Shown: piece by piece, positions 42,237 to 51,927 of the stretch
Position numbering within the stretch: position 1 is the stretch's first letter
How the letters are laid out: each line of letters opens with the position of its first letter
Assembly: GCF_900102435.1 (NCBI RefSeq)
Contig: NZ_FNBU01000005.1
Coordinates: 62,001 to 126,000 of the forward strand
Origin: Sporolituus thermophilus DSM 23256
GTDB lineage: Bacteria > Bacillota > Negativicutes > Sporomusales > Thermosinaceae
Length of the DNA stretch: 64,000 nucleotides
Direction of reading: 5' to 3'
The notes under the pieces: model-generated
Seen by the model: only the letters and a program-made list of their open reading frames with translations
Database searches by the model: none
Told to the model about the DNA's origin: nothing
Program-made: the position numbers and the translations under genes

Positions 42237-43931
42237 ATGACCGATAGCTTATCAATGGTTTTGTCACAGCGCATTGCCATCATTGCCGTCGTTGCCTATA
42301 TTTTCTCCCAGACCAACGCCTTTCGGCTGATGTTTACCGAAAACACTACCCCGCGGGAAAAATGTATTCTCATTTTGTTTTTTTCTACCGTATCGATCGC
42401 CGGGACATACTTTGGGATTCCCATTGAAGGGGCTATTGCCAATGTACGCGATACCGGCAGCATTGTAGCCGGACTGCTGGGCGGGCCGCTGGTCGGTACG
42501 GCTACGGGGCTAATCAGCGGCTTGCACCGAATTTCGCTGGGGGGATTTACTGCCGTTCCCTGTGGGTTAGCCACTATAATTGGGGGTATCTTTGCCGGTT
42601 ATGTCCACAGCAGAACGCGCCCCAAAACCACCGAATGGATCACAGGGGTGCTCATCGGCATTGCCGTTATTCTTTTCAGCATGGGCCTTATTCTGTTGTT
42701 TTCCAAGCCGACGGCGGCCGCGCGGTCCCTTGTCATGCAAGTTGCTGTGCCGATGTGTCTGGCCAATGCCCTAGGCATTGCCGTTTTTATGATTATCATA
42801 CATAATGCCCGTCAACACCAGACCAAAATTGGCGCTCTACAAACTAACAAAGCACTGCGAATCGCTAACGCTGCATTGCCGTATTTTCGCCAGGGTCTGA
42901 GCGACCTTTCGGCGCAAAAAGTAGCCACAACCATTCTTAATATGACGTCGGCCGCTGCCGTAGCTATCACTAATCGGGAAAAGGTGCTTGCTCATGTTGG
43001 CCTTGGCAGTGACCACCATACTAATGGCCGACCATTGTTGACCGCCGCTACAAAGTCTTGCTTAGAAAGCGGACAAGTGACAGTGGCCCAGCGGGCGAGC
43101 GAAATCGGCTGTATTCACCCTAACTGCCCGCTAAAATCGGCTGTTGTCGTTCCGCTGTATTGCCGGGACGAGATTGTTGGCACATTAAAAATTTACTATG
43201 CGCTTGAAGAGGCGATGACGGCGTTGGATCTGGAATTTGCCCAGGGTTTGGGCCAGATTTTCAGCACCCAGCTAGAATTGGCCAATCTGCAAAAAAAGGC
43301 GGAATTGGCGGCCAAAGCCGAACTCAAGGCGCTACGTGCGCAAATAAATCCTCATTTTCTTTTCAATGCTTTAAACACAATTATTTCACTTTGCCGCACT
43401 AACCCGGAGCAGGCGCGCAATCTTCTTATTGAGCTGAGCGATTTTTTCCGGCGTAGTTTAAAATCGGCGCGGGATTTTGTTACGTTGCGTGAAGAACTGG
43501 AGTATGTAGACTCTTACCTTACCTTGGAAAAAGCAAGATTTGGGCGGCGGCTGACGATTGTCAAAGATATCGATGCGGCAACACTCAATACCCTCTTGCC
43601 GGCTTTTACTTTGCAACCTTTAGTGGAAAATGGCGTAAAACATGGTTTGTTGGCCAAAGAACAGGGTGGGACGATAACAATTTCCGCTCATTGCCAGGGG
43701 GATAATGTACATATTGCCATCAGTGATGATGGCCAGGGTATTCCGTCCTCACTCCAGGAGCATATCCTGGAGTGTGGTTTCGGCAAAGGTACTGGCATTG
43801 GGTTAAGTAATGTCAATGAACGCCTCAAAACTATTTATGGCCCTCAATACGCCTTAGAAATAAACAGTTGTGAAGGTAAAGGTACTACTGTTAAATTGCA
43901 TATTCCCATCAGCAGGGAGGTGGCGGTGTGA
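42237..43931 (+). CDS. lytS: LytS-type membrane sensor histidine kinase
   Basis: A 564-residue sensor with the 5TM-LYT layout: five or six N-terminal helices. A GAF-like domain spans roughly residues 220-345. A LytS/YehU histidine-kinase domain has His373 in RAQINPHFLFNALNTI, and the ATPase carries NGVKHG and GTGIGLSNVNERL. ATG 42237 has GAGGAGTG upstream. It overlaps its response regulator by four bases. Relatives sense extracellular pyruvate (BtsS, YpdA, LytS of Bacillus), and cstA downstream supports a similar role. Confidence 0.9.
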   Translation: MTDSLSMVLSQRIAIIAVVAYIFSQTNAFRLMFTENTTPREKCILILFFSTVSIAGTYFGIPIEGAIANVRDTGSIVAGLLGGPLVGTATGLISGLHRISLGGFTAVPCGLATIIGGIFAGYVHSRTRPKTTEWITGVLIGIAVILFSMGLILLFSKPTAAARSLVMQVAVPMCLANALGIAVFMIIIHNARQHQTKIGALQTNKALRIANAALPYFRQGLSDLSAQKVATTILNMTSAAAVAITNREKVLAHVGLGSDHHTNGRPLLTAATKSCLESGQVTVAQRASEIGCIHPNCPLKSAVVVPLYCRDEIVGTLKIYYALEEAMTALDLEFAQGLGQIFSTQLELANLQKKAELAAKAELKALRAQINPHFLFNALNTIISLCRTNPEQARNLLIELSDFFRRSLKSARDFVTLREELEYVDSYLTLEKARFGRRLTIVKDIDAATLNTLLPAFTLQPLVENGVKHGLLAKEQGGTITISAHCQGDNVHIAISDDGQGIPSSLQEHILECGFGKGTGIGLSNVNERLKTIYGPQYALEINSCEGKGTTVKLHIPISREVAV

Positions 43932-44710
43932 AGGAGGGGAATAGGCCAATACGGGCTATGATTGTCGACGATGAGGAACCGGCCCGCAACGAACTTCGCT
44001 ACCTGCTGGAACGTTTTTCCGATATAGTTATCGTCGCTGAAGCTGAGAGTAGCAAACAGGCTTTGCGGGCAATAACCCGTACCCAACCGCACCTTGTTTT
44101 TCTCGATATCGAAATGCCTGGGATGAACGGCATAGAATTGGCAAATAGAATTGCGGAAGCTGGGTTTTCGCCGTTCTTGGTTTTTGCTACCGCGCACGAG
44201 GAATTTGCCGTAAAAGCCTTTGATATTAATGCGGCTGACTATTTGCTTAAGCCATTTTCACAAGAGCGGCTGGGCCGGTGTATCAACCGCGTTCGTGGTT
44301 TGCTTGTATCGAGAATGACAATGGCTGTACAAACTGCTGCCCAGTCCCGAAGGGAGGAGGAGTATGCGCCCTGCGCCAGGCAGCGATTGGCTGTAGAGTA
44401 CAACGGCAAGGTGATTATCCTGAACGTGGATGAAATTATCATGGCCTGCTGTGCTGACGGCCAGGTGATCGTTCATACGCACGAGAAGGCTTACCCCTGC
44501 AACCTCACGTTGCAGGAACTGCAGGCCAAGCTGGAGGAACAGCAGTTTTTCCGCAGCCATCGCGCTTATCTGGTGAATACCGAGAAAATCCGTGAGATTA
44601 TTCCTTGGTTTAACGGCACTTATAACCTTGTTTTGGATGGACTAGCCCATACGGAAATTCCAGTTAGCCGTCAACAGGCGCCTAAACTGCGGAAACTTTT
44701 CGGCATATAA
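43928..44710 (+). CDS. LytTR-type response regulator
   Basis: A 260-residue two-component regulator. The receiver domain has Asp14-Asp15, the phosphoacceptor Asp60 (FLDIEMPG), and Lys in YLLKPF. A LytTR DNA-binding domain follows, with IIMACCADGQVIVHTHEKAYPC and FFRSHRAYLVNTEKIREI. It starts at GTG 43928, overlapping lytS. It probably activates the cstA gene 187 bases downstream; the LytTR box could not be fixed by eye. Confidence 0.9.
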   Translation: MKEGNRPIRAMIVDDEEPARNELRYLLERFSDIVIVAEAESSKQALRAITRTQPHLVFLDIEMPGMNGIELANRIAEAGFSPFLVFATAHEEFAVKAFDINAADYLLKPFSQERLGRCINRVRGLLVSRMTMAVQTAAQSRREEEYAPCARQRLAVEYNGKVIILNVDEIIMACCADGQVIVHTHEKAYPCNLTLQELQAKLEEQQFFRSHRAYLVNTEKIREIIPWFNGTYNLVLDGLAHTEIPVSRQQAPKLRKLFGI

Positions 44711-44772
44711 CGCGATTCACCGGAGAAAAGGGGCCGTTCACCCCGCTTTTTTGACATTCTGCAAAATAACTA

Positions 44773-44802
44773 TTGCTCAATGGTTTACCGGTAAGTTATA
44801 CT
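44773..44802 (+). promoter_or_regulatory. candidate promoter of cstA
   Basis: TTGCTC (44773-44778) and TATACT (44797-44802) with an 18-base spacer, in the 186-base gap before cstA. A LytTR site would be expected upstream or overlapping. Confidence 0.45.
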
Positions 44803-44896
44803 AAGATAAAATATTTGGAATTGTCATGAAAGGTGGTGATAGTCACGCAGAAATACGGACTACCTATATAGTTATCAGGTAAAAGGGAGGAGAAGT

Positions 44897-46741
44897 ATGA
44901 ATTCAATTAATTTGCTAGTTGTTGCCGTATGCGTGTATTTCCTGGCCTATCGCTATTATTCGGCATTTATTGCCGCCAAAGTGTTGGCCCTTAATGACAA
45001 CTATGTAACGCCGGCATATCGCTGCAACGACGGCAGGGAATTTGTCCCCACCAACAAATGGGTTTTGTTTGGGCATCACTTTGCCGCCATAGCCGGCGCC
45101 GGTCCGCTTGTCGGCCCTGTTTTGGCTGCCCAATACGGGTGGGGACCCGGTTTTATGTGGATTTTGCTTGGTTCTGTTTTTGCCGGCGCCGTTCATGACT
45201 TTATCATTCTTTTTGCTTCCGTTCGTCATGGCGGACAATCGCTGGCGGTTATCGCCCGTCGTGAAGTCGGTCCCATCACCGGTATAACCACTTCTTTATC
45301 CATTTTGTTTATTATCATCGTAGCTCTGGCAGGTTTGGCGATCGTTGTCGTCAACGCTCTCTTTAAAAATCCGTGGGGCGTATATACATTGTTCATGACG
45401 ATCCCGATTGCAATTGTCATCGGGCTGTACATGTTCAAAATCTGCCCTGGCTCAATTCGTTCCGGTTCGCTTGCTGGCTTCATCTTAGTATTGTTGGCAG
45501 TGTTTACCGGCCACTATATTCCCGGTTCTGCCTGGGCGGAAGCCTTCACTCTCACCAAGCAGCAGCTATCCATCGCTCTGCCGCTGTACGGGTTCATTGC
45601 CGCCGTGCTGCCGGTCTGGCTGCTCTTGGCGCCGCGCGACTACCTCAGCTCTTATATGAAAATCGGTACGGTTTTGGCCTTGGCCTTGGGCATCCTGATT
45701 GTACAGCCCACTGTCAATATGCCGATGACTACCCGCTTCGTCGATGGCGGCGGACCGATTATTCCTGGCCCCGTTTGGCCGTATGTTTTCATTACCATCG
45801 CTTGCGGCGCCATTTCCGGTTTCCATTCGCTGATCAGTTCCGGTACCACCCCGAAAATGCTGGAACTGGAAACTCAAGCCCGCTTGATTGCCTATGGCGG
45901 CATGCTTACCGAGGGCTTTGTGGCTATTATGGCGCTTATTTCCGCCGTCGTACTTATGCCTGGCGACTATTTCGCCATCAATACGCCGGCCGCCGTATTT
46001 GCCAAACTAAATATGCCGATAGTTGAGCTCAAACAATTGTCGCAGCTTGTCAACATGGATGTAGCACACCGGCCCGGCGGCGCCGTGTCGCTCGCAGTGG
46101 GCATGGCGCACATCTTCTCCAGTATCGGCGGCATGAAGCATTTGATGAGCTACTGGTATCAGTTTGCTATTATGTTTGAAGCTCTCTTCATCTTAACCAC
46201 TATTGACGCCGGTACCCGCGTCGCCAGGTATATTCTCCAGGATATAATCGGCACCTATCTGTATGCGCCGCTGAAGCAGACCAACTGGTGGCCCGGCATC
46301 CTGTTTACCAGCGCTGTTGTAACCTATGCGTGGGGCTATTTAGTGTATAGCGGGGACGTAGCCAGCATCTGGCCGCTCTTTGGTGTAGCCAACCAGCTTC
46401 TGGCGGTTGTCGCTCTTGCTCTTGGCACTACCGTAATCCTGAAAGTTGCGCCTAAGAAATCCTATCATTGGGTAACGACAGCGCCGCTGGCTTTCCTGTC
46501 CGTTACCGTAATTTCCGCCGGCGTTATGAATGTCGGTATGTTCTATAAACGCGGCGATACGCTCGGCAATATCAACGGTACAGTAAGCATTGTCCTTATC
46601 GCCCTGGTTGTCATTACACTGCTCGACTCTTTCCGTACTTGGAGTAGACTGCTTAAGACGGAAAAACCGGAAGGCATGAACGTTGAGGTACAGCCTGTCT
46701 GCCGTATCGACGGCCCGACCAAACCCAATATTCCGAGCTAA
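44897..46741 (+). CDS. cstA: CstA family carbon starvation/pyruvate transporter
   Basis: A polytopic transporter of 614 residues with many helices. The N-terminal family block covers RYNCDG-like residues, NKWVLFGHHFAAIAGAGPLVGPVLAAQYGWGPG... in short pieces: FGHHFAAIAGAGPLVGP and QYGWGPGFMWILLG. SGFHSLISSGTTPKMLE, DAGTRVARYILQD and ANQLLAVVALALG follow. E. coli CstA and BtsT import pyruvate and peptides. ATG 44897 follows GGGAGGAG. Its position after lytS/lytTR mirrors the BtsSR-BtsT system. Confidence 0.92.
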   Translation: MNSINLLVVAVCVYFLAYRYYSAFIAAKVLALNDNYVTPAYRCNDGREFVPTNKWVLFGHHFAAIAGAGPLVGPVLAAQYGWGPGFMWILLGSVFAGAVHDFIILFASVRHGGQSLAVIARREVGPITGITTSLSILFIIIVALAGLAIVVVNALFKNPWGVYTLFMTIPIAIVIGLYMFKICPGSIRSGSLAGFILVLLAVFTGHYIPGSAWAEAFTLTKQQLSIALPLYGFIAAVLPVWLLLAPRDYLSSYMKIGTVLALALGILIVQPTVNMPMTTRFVDGGGPIIPGPVWPYVFITIACGAISGFHSLISSGTTPKMLELETQARLIAYGGMLTEGFVAIMALISAVVLMPGDYFAINTPAAVFAKLNMPIVELKQLSQLVNMDVAHRPGGAVSLAVGMAHIFSSIGGMKHLMSYWYQFAIMFEALFILTTIDAGTRVARYILQDIIGTYLYAPLKQTNWWPGILFTSAVVTYAWGYLVYSGDVASIWPLFGVANQLLAVVALALGTTVILKVAPKKSYHWVTTAPLAFLSVTVISAGVMNVGMFYKRGDTLGNINGTVSIVLIALVVITLLDSFRTWSRLLKTEKPEGMNVEVQPVCRIDGPTKPNIPS

Positions 46742-46750
46742 CCCAAAGCT

Positions 46751-46786
46751 AATGAGGAAGGGGGCTTGCCCTCTTCCTCATTCTTA
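46751..46786 (+). terminator. terminator of cstA
   Basis: AATGAGGAAG pairs with CTTCCTCATT, with further GGG/CCC pairing inside. It lies ten bases after the cstA stop. Confidence 0.8.
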
Positions 46787-46878
46787 TGTCGCACCGTTTT
46801 TAAAATCCGGCAAATAAAGGAATTCTATTAAATATCGGCGAATAGCAACATAAGTAAAAAAGCGCGCAGGGGGTAAAC

Positions 46879-48843
46879 ATGAAAATCATTCTTGCAGAAC
46901 ACCGCGGTTTTTGTTACGGCGTAAAACGGGCAGTTGAAACAGCCAATACCTGCATAGGACAGGGACCCGCCTATACGCTTGGACCGATTATTCATAATCC
47001 GCAGTTAGTGCAGCGATTGGCTGAGCAGGGGGTGGCCATGGCAAATGACCTTGATCAAATTCCTGCCGGCCGGGTAATTATCCGTTCCCATGGCGTGGGG
47101 CCCGAGGTGTATGACCAGGCTAAAGCTCGCGGCCTGGAAATTGTGGACGCTACCTGCCCGCATGTCAGGAAGGCGCAACAGGCGGCCCGTCAACTAGCGG
47201 AAAAAGGTTACTACATAGTGGTGGTAGGAGAGCCTAACCATCCCGAAGTCAAGAGTATCGTCGCTTGGGCAGGAGAGAGGGTAGCAGTGGTGGAAACCGC
47301 GGCTGATGCCCAAAACCTTCCTTTTTACGAACGGCTTGGCGTAGTGGTGCAGACTACTTTTGCCAGCGATCAATTCAATGCCATTGTGGATATTCTAAAG
47401 ACGAAATGTCTGGAGATTGAGGTCAGCCGCACCATTTGCGTTGCTACCGACCAGCGGCAACAGGCGGCGGTCGAGCTGGCCCGCAAGGTCGACGTAATGG
47501 TCGTGGTCGGGGGAAAAAATAGCGCCAATACTTCTCGACTGGCAGAACTCTGCCGTCTTCAAGGTTGTCCGACGTACCATGTGGAAACGGCGCAGGAATT
47601 GAAAATGGACTGGTTTACCGGCGTGCAAGCGGTAGGACTTACGGCCGGCGCGTCGACACCAGACTGGATTATAGAGGAGGTATATTCAAAAATGCAAGAA
47701 TTTGACCAACTGTTGCATCAAGATATGAAGCCGCTTGAACCGGGTGTTATTTTAAAAGGCAGGGTCGTTGGCGTTCGTAAAGACGAGGTCTTTGTTGATA
47801 TTGGTCATAAAGGCGAGGGGGTAATTCCCTTGACCGAGCTCGCCTACCCTATGCCGGAAAATGCGTCTGACGTCGTTAGCGAAGGCGATGAAATCGATGT
47901 TTATGTGTTGGCGCCTGAGGACAATGACGGTCCGGTCAAGCTTTCGAAAATTAAAGCAGATAATATTGTTGCCTGGGAGAAACTACAGGCGGCAGCGCAA
48001 GCGAATGAGACGGTTACAGGCAAAGTAACGGCGGTTGTTAAAGGCGGCCTTGCAGTGTCTGTATACGGTGTCCGCGGATTTGTACCGGCATCGCAGGTGG
48101 CCGTGCAGCATGTAGCGGATTTAACCCCTTATGTGGGCCAAACCTTAGAATTGCTGCCCATCGAAATTGACCAGGCCAAACAAAAGATCGTGCTGTCACG
48201 CCGGAAAGTTTTGGAACAGGAGCAGCAGCGTCGGACTGAGGAGCTATTTGCCAGGTTAGAGGAAGGGCAGATCGTTACCGGAACGGTAAGCCGCATCACC
48301 GATTTTGGCGTTTTTGTCGATTTAGGCGGTGTCGACGGTCTTATTCACATATCTGATTTGTCCTGGCATCGGATCAAGGACCCCAGGGAAGTAGTAAATA
48401 TAGGCGACCAGGTGCAAGTTTTCGTCCAAAAAGTCGACCCTAAGGCCAAACGCATTTCTCTCAGTCTCAAGCGGGTGCAGCGTGATCCCTGGTATGATGC
48501 AGTGGAAGAACTGCGTGAGGGCATGACGGTTGCCGGTAAAGTCACCAAACTTGCCAAGTTTGGCGCCTTTGTGGAAGTAAAGCCTGGCGTTGAAGGCCTT
48601 GTTCATCTTTCCGAACTAGCCGACCGTCGGGTTGCCAGTGCCCAGGAGGTTGTAACGGCTGGTCAGACGGTAACGGTAAAAATTCTAGGCATTGATAAGG
48701 AAAACAAACGTATTGCCCTGAGCATTGCCCAGGCTCAGCAGGATGCCGAGCGGGCTGATTATCAACGGTTTCTTAGCCAGAAAGCGGATACGTTTGGCAT
48801 GACAATTGGCGAAAAGTTTGGCCACCTTTTTGGCCGCAAGTAA
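46879..48843 (+). CDS. ispH: fusion of IspH (HMBPP reductase) and ribosomal protein S1 homologue
   Basis: A 654-residue two-part protein. Residues 1 to about 280 are IspH, which makes IPP and DMAPP in the non-mevalonate pathway; the [4Fe-4S] cysteines lie in FCYGVKRA, DATCPHV and ICVATDQRQ. Residues about 290-640 hold four S1 RNA-binding domains, including TDFGVFVDLGGVDGLIHISDLSW. This fusion is known from clostridia and their relatives. The start is ATG 46879 after GGGGGTAAAC. cmk and plsC, its usual neighbours, lie 5 kb upstream. Confidence 0.95.
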   Translation: MKIILAEHRGFCYGVKRAVETANTCIGQGPAYTLGPIIHNPQLVQRLAEQGVAMANDLDQIPAGRVIIRSHGVGPEVYDQAKARGLEIVDATCPHVRKAQQAARQLAEKGYYIVVVGEPNHPEVKSIVAWAGERVAVVETAADAQNLPFYERLGVVVQTTFASDQFNAIVDILKTKCLEIEVSRTICVATDQRQQAAVELARKVDVMVVVGGKNSANTSRLAELCRLQGCPTYHVETAQELKMDWFTGVQAVGLTAGASTPDWIIEEVYSKMQEFDQLLHQDMKPLEPGVILKGRVVGVRKDEVFVDIGHKGEGVIPLTELAYPMPENASDVVSEGDEIDVYVLAPEDNDGPVKLSKIKADNIVAWEKLQAAAQANETVTGKVTAVVKGGLAVSVYGVRGFVPASQVAVQHVADLTPYVGQTLELLPIEIDQAKQKIVLSRRKVLEQEQQRRTEELFARLEEGQIVTGTVSRITDFGVFVDLGGVDGLIHISDLSWHRIKDPREVVNIGDQVQVFVQKVDPKAKRISLSLKRVQRDPWYDAVEELREGMTVAGKVTKLAKFGAFVEVKPGVEGLVHLSELADRRVASAQEVVTAGQTVTVKILGIDKENKRIALSIAQAQQDAERADYQRFLSQKADTFGMTIGEKFGHLFGRK

Positions 48844-48855
48844 TAGAGGAACTAC

Positions 48856-49920
48856 ATGCGCAAATCCCGTAAATTAGACCACCTGAGATATGCTATGACC
48901 GTTGCCGACGGGCCGACATCCAGTGGCTTTGAAGATATTAAGCTTATTCATAATTGTCTGCCCGAACTGGACTGGGGCGATATTGACCTTTCCAGTTCGC
49001 TGGCAGGGCTGCCGCTGCGGCACCCAATCATTGTCAATGCCATTACCGGCGGTGCGGAAGAAGTGACGCGCATTAACGCCGCATTAGCGGATTTTGCCCG
49101 ACGGACCGGAACGGCGATGGCGGTCGGCTCCCAGTACGCTGCCTTTGAATATCCGGAAGTTAAAGGGTCTTATGAGATTGTCCGCAAAATCAATCCGGAC
49201 GGTATTGTCTTTGCCAATCTCGGTGCGCACGCCACGCCGGAGCAGGCTAGGTTGGCCATAGAAATGATTGGGGCCGATGCTATCCAAATCCACCTCAATG
49301 CCGCCCAGGAAATTATTATGGCTGAAGGAGAACGGCGCTTTTCCGGTTACCTGGAAAATATAGCTGCCATTGTTGCGGCTGTAAAGGTACCGGTAATTGT
49401 TAAAGAGGTGGGCTGCGGCATTGCCCGTGAGCAGGCAACCCAGTTGACGCTCGCCGGGGTCCGGGCCATTGACGTAGGCGGGGCCGGCGGAACCAACTTT
49501 ATAGCCATAGAAGCAGCCCGAACGGCGACTGCTTTAGCCGATGATTTTCTCGTTTGGGGCATACCGACAGTCGTTAGTGCCATCGAAGTGGCGTCTGTCT
49601 TGCCAAAAGGCGTAGACCTGGTAGTTTCAGGGGGAGTTCGTACGCCTACCGCAGCAGTAAAAGGGTTGGTTATTGGTGGCGCGGCTGTCGGCATAGCTTC
49701 ACCTTTAATCAAAATGCTTACCGAGCAAGGAATGGAGCAGACCGTTGCCTGGTTCGAACGTTTTCTTACGGATATGAAACGGCTGCTGCTCTTGCTTGGC
49801 GTCCGGACGGTAGGTGACTGCGCCGCTGCGCCGTTTGTTGTCACCGGGTTTAGCCGCGAATGGCTGGAATGCCGTGGTTTTGACATTAAGATATATGGGC
49901 AACGCAAAAAGCATGGCTGA
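48856..49920 (+). CDS. fni: type 2 isopentenyl-diphosphate delta-isomerase
   Basis: A FMN-dependent isomerase of IPP and DMAPP, which are IspH products. It has 354 residues. Family motifs are MTVADGPTSSGFEDIKLIHNCLPEL (early), ITGGAEEVTRIN, MAVGSQYAAFE, IQIHLNAAQEIIMAEGER, and DVGGAGGTNFIAIEAAR. ATG 48856 lies 12 bases after ispH. This gene and ispH form a terpenoid pair. Confidence 0.95.
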   Translation: MRKSRKLDHLRYAMTVADGPTSSGFEDIKLIHNCLPELDWGDIDLSSSLAGLPLRHPIIVNAITGGAEEVTRINAALADFARRTGTAMAVGSQYAAFEYPEVKGSYEIVRKINPDGIVFANLGAHATPEQARLAIEMIGADAIQIHLNAAQEIIMAEGERRFSGYLENIAAIVAAVKVPVIVKEVGCGIAREQATQLTLAGVRAIDVGGAGGTNFIAIEAARTATALADDFLVWGIPTVVSAIEVASVLPKGVDLVVSGGVRTPTAAVKGLVIGGAAVGIASPLIKMLTEQGMEQTVAWFERFLTDMKRLLLLLGVRTVGDCAAAPFVVTGFSREWLECRGFDIKIYGQRKKHG

Positions 49921-49938
49921 CAAAAGCCATGCTTTTTT
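49906..49938 (+). terminator. terminator of ispH-fni
   Basis: GCATGGCT/AGCCATGC with flanking A5 and T6 that extend the stem to 13 bp; the fni stop codon is in the loop. Confidence 0.92.
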
Positions 49939-50009
49939 GCATGATTTTCGGGAAATAGGATAAGCTAGGTTAGCAGATATTTTAATCCAAGCGTGATGAG
50001 GTGAAAGAT

Positions 50010-50768
50010 ATGAGTTTGCCAATAGGCATGATTATTCTATTGGTAATCGGAGTGCTGGTCTATTTTGGCTGTGCGCAGCGCATTTTGGATCGGATGCGAA
50101 TGACTGACAAACAAGCCCTTTTGTTTATCGCCGGCATCGTTATCGGTAGTTTTATCGACATACCGCTGATGACTACACCGGTTGAAGTAAGCGTGAATGT
50201 GGGTGGCGCGGTGCTGCCAGCCCTATTGTCCATATGGCTCATTACCAAAGCCGATGAGCCGGCCGAACGGGTAAGAGCAGTTTTCGCCGCACTACTCGTA
50301 GCAGGCGCTGTATGGCTTGGGTCGCGTTACCTGCCCTACGAGCCGGAAACCATGTTTTTGGATCCCAAATTGATTTATGGCATTTCGGCTGGTCTTATTG
50401 CCTATCTGGCAGGTCGTTCACGGCGAAGCGCATTTATCGGCGGCGTGCTTGGCATTATTTTAAGCGATATTGTCCATATGCTTACCCTGATTAGTGCCGG
50501 TATCCCAGGGACAACGGATATCGGCGGCGCCGGCGCTTTTGATGTGACCATTATCGCCGGTCTTGTCGGCGTCATGGTGGCCGAACTTGTGGGGGAAACG
50601 CGGGAAAAGCTTCAGGGCGGCCCGGTGCTTGGCCCTCACCGCCCAGAGGGACTCTACGAATTTAGCAAAGAGCTAACCGAAAGAGATAGCCGGAAGGCAG
50701 CGGTCAAGCCACCAGCTTCTTCAAACAATGACAAGGCCCGCAAGAATAGGGGTGACGACAGTGAATAG
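50010..50768 (+). CDS. DUF1614 membrane protein
   Basis: A 252-residue protein with about six helices (IGMIILLVIGVLVYFG and later VFAALLVAGAVWLG) and a hydrophilic charged tail. It carries MSLPIGM and GSFIDIPLM as family-like segments. DUF1614 members have no assigned function. ATG 50010 follows GATGAGGTG; a GTG at 50001 is less likely. It overlaps the SpoIIP-like gene by eight bases, so the two are probably made together. Confidence 0.75.
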   Translation: MSLPIGMIILLVIGVLVYFGCAQRILDRMRMTDKQALLFIAGIVIGSFIDIPLMTTPVEVSVNVGGAVLPALLSIWLITKADEPAERVRAVFAALLVAGAVWLGSRYLPYEPETMFLDPKLIYGISAGLIAYLAGRSRRSAFIGGVLGIILSDIVHMLTLISAGIPGTTDIGGAGAFDVTIIAGLVGVMVAELVGETREKLQGGPVLGPHRPEGLYEFSKELTERDSRKAAVKPPASSNNDKARKNRGDDSE

Positions 50769-51927
50769 ACTGTTAGTTTGCGTGCTAATTTTGGTCATTG
50801 GCATTGTTTTTAGCGGAGATGCTTTTGCTCATGAGCGTAATGACGGGGGATATTATACTATTGTGGACGAACAGGGAACCCCTGTTTATTATACCGGTTG
50901 GAAAGTCAGGGTGGGTGATCAATGTCTCACGGCTGATAACAAGCGTTATGAAGTATATCAAATCGAAGGCGACACCGCCCGCGCGCGCTTGATCGGCCAG
51001 GTGAACCTTGCTCAATACACGCCGCCAGGTGGTGCCATAGCTATGTTTGAAGGGTTGTTGCAGCCGCGTGTTGCCAGAGCCCAAGGCGGAAAAGTGGCTA
51101 TCTATCATACCCATTCCGATGAATCCTATGTACCAACGGACGGTACGGAGAGTAAAGTTGGCGCTGGTGGTATTTACAAGGTTGGCGACTCATTTGCTCA
51201 AGCGCTAAAAACCAAAGGGTTCGATGCTATCCATTCGCAGGCCAAACATGATCCGCATGACGATATGGCTTATGAGCGTTCCCGTCGGACAGTACTGGAT
51301 CTACTGAAGCAGCAGCCGGATGCTATTTTTGACATTCACCGCGATGCTGTTCCCGCAGAAGTTTATAAGGCAAACGTATCGGGTCAAGAAATTAGCAAAG
51401 TACAGTTAGTTGTGGGTAAATACGGACCTACGGGCAAACAGATTGAGGATTATGCATTGCAGATCAAGGCTGCGGCAGATAAGCAGCATCCCGGCCTAGT
51501 TAAAGGTATATTCTTTGCAAAGGGTGGCGACTACAATCAGGATCTCCATCCGCGGGCGATGCTGCTCGAAGTCGGTGCTCATACCAATACCCGCGATTCG
51601 GCGGAAAAAGGAATTGCCCTTTTTGCCGACGTCGTGCCAACCGTTTTGGGCAAGACCGCTCCCGGTCCGCAAGCTACTAATGGCGCAGCAGGATTAGGAA
51701 CTGCTGCCACCGGACCGTCCGGAGCCAGTAAGTCAATAGGTTGGATTTTAGGATTATTAGTAGTTGGCGGAGCGGCCTTCCTGTTTCTAAGTACCGGTGG
51801 TTTTAAGGAAGCAGGCGCCAAGCTTAAGCAATTTACCTCTTCAGAATTTGCCAACTTCCTAGGCCCTCGGCTCAAAGGCAAAAGAAGAAATAATCCTAAT
51901 GACAGGGATGACAGCAACCCCAAGTGA
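50761..51927 (+). CDS. spoIIP: SpoIIP-like peptidoglycan hydrolase
   Basis: A 388-residue exported protein. A signal peptide covers about 1-24, then a region of about 90 residues, then the amidase domain with YHTHSDESYVPTDGT (metal His and Glu) and LLEVGAHTNTRDSAEKG. These motifs are those of SpoIIP, the amidase and endopeptidase of engulfment. A second helix (GWILGLLVVGGAAFLFL) lies near the C-terminus, unlike Bacillus SpoIIP, which has an N-terminal anchor. GTG 50761 has AGGGGTGA upstream. It overlaps DUF3189 by four bases. Confidence 0.85.
   Translation: MNRLLVCVLILVIGIVFSGDAFAHERNDGGYYTIVDEQGTPVYYTGWKVRVGDQCLTADNKRYEVYQIEGDTARARLIGQVNLAQYTPPGGAIAMFEGLLQPRVARAQGGKVAIYHTHSDESYVPTDGTESKVGAGGIYKVGDSFAQALKTKGFDAIHSQAKHDPHDDMAYERSRRTVLDLLKQQPDAIFDIHRDAVPAEVYKANVSGQEISKVQLVVGKYGPTGKQIEDYALQIKAAADKQHPGLVKGIFFAKGGDYNQDLHPRAMLLEVGAHTNTRDSAEKGIALFADVVPTVLGKTAPGPQATNGAAGLGTAATGPSGASKSIGWILGLLVVGGAAFLFLSTGGFKEAGAKLKQFTSSEFANFLGPRLKGKRRNNPNDRDDSNPK

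Noticed and set aside
44826-44882. 18-codon frame before cstA as a leader peptide
   Set aside because: There is no ribosome-binding site and no attenuator hairpin.
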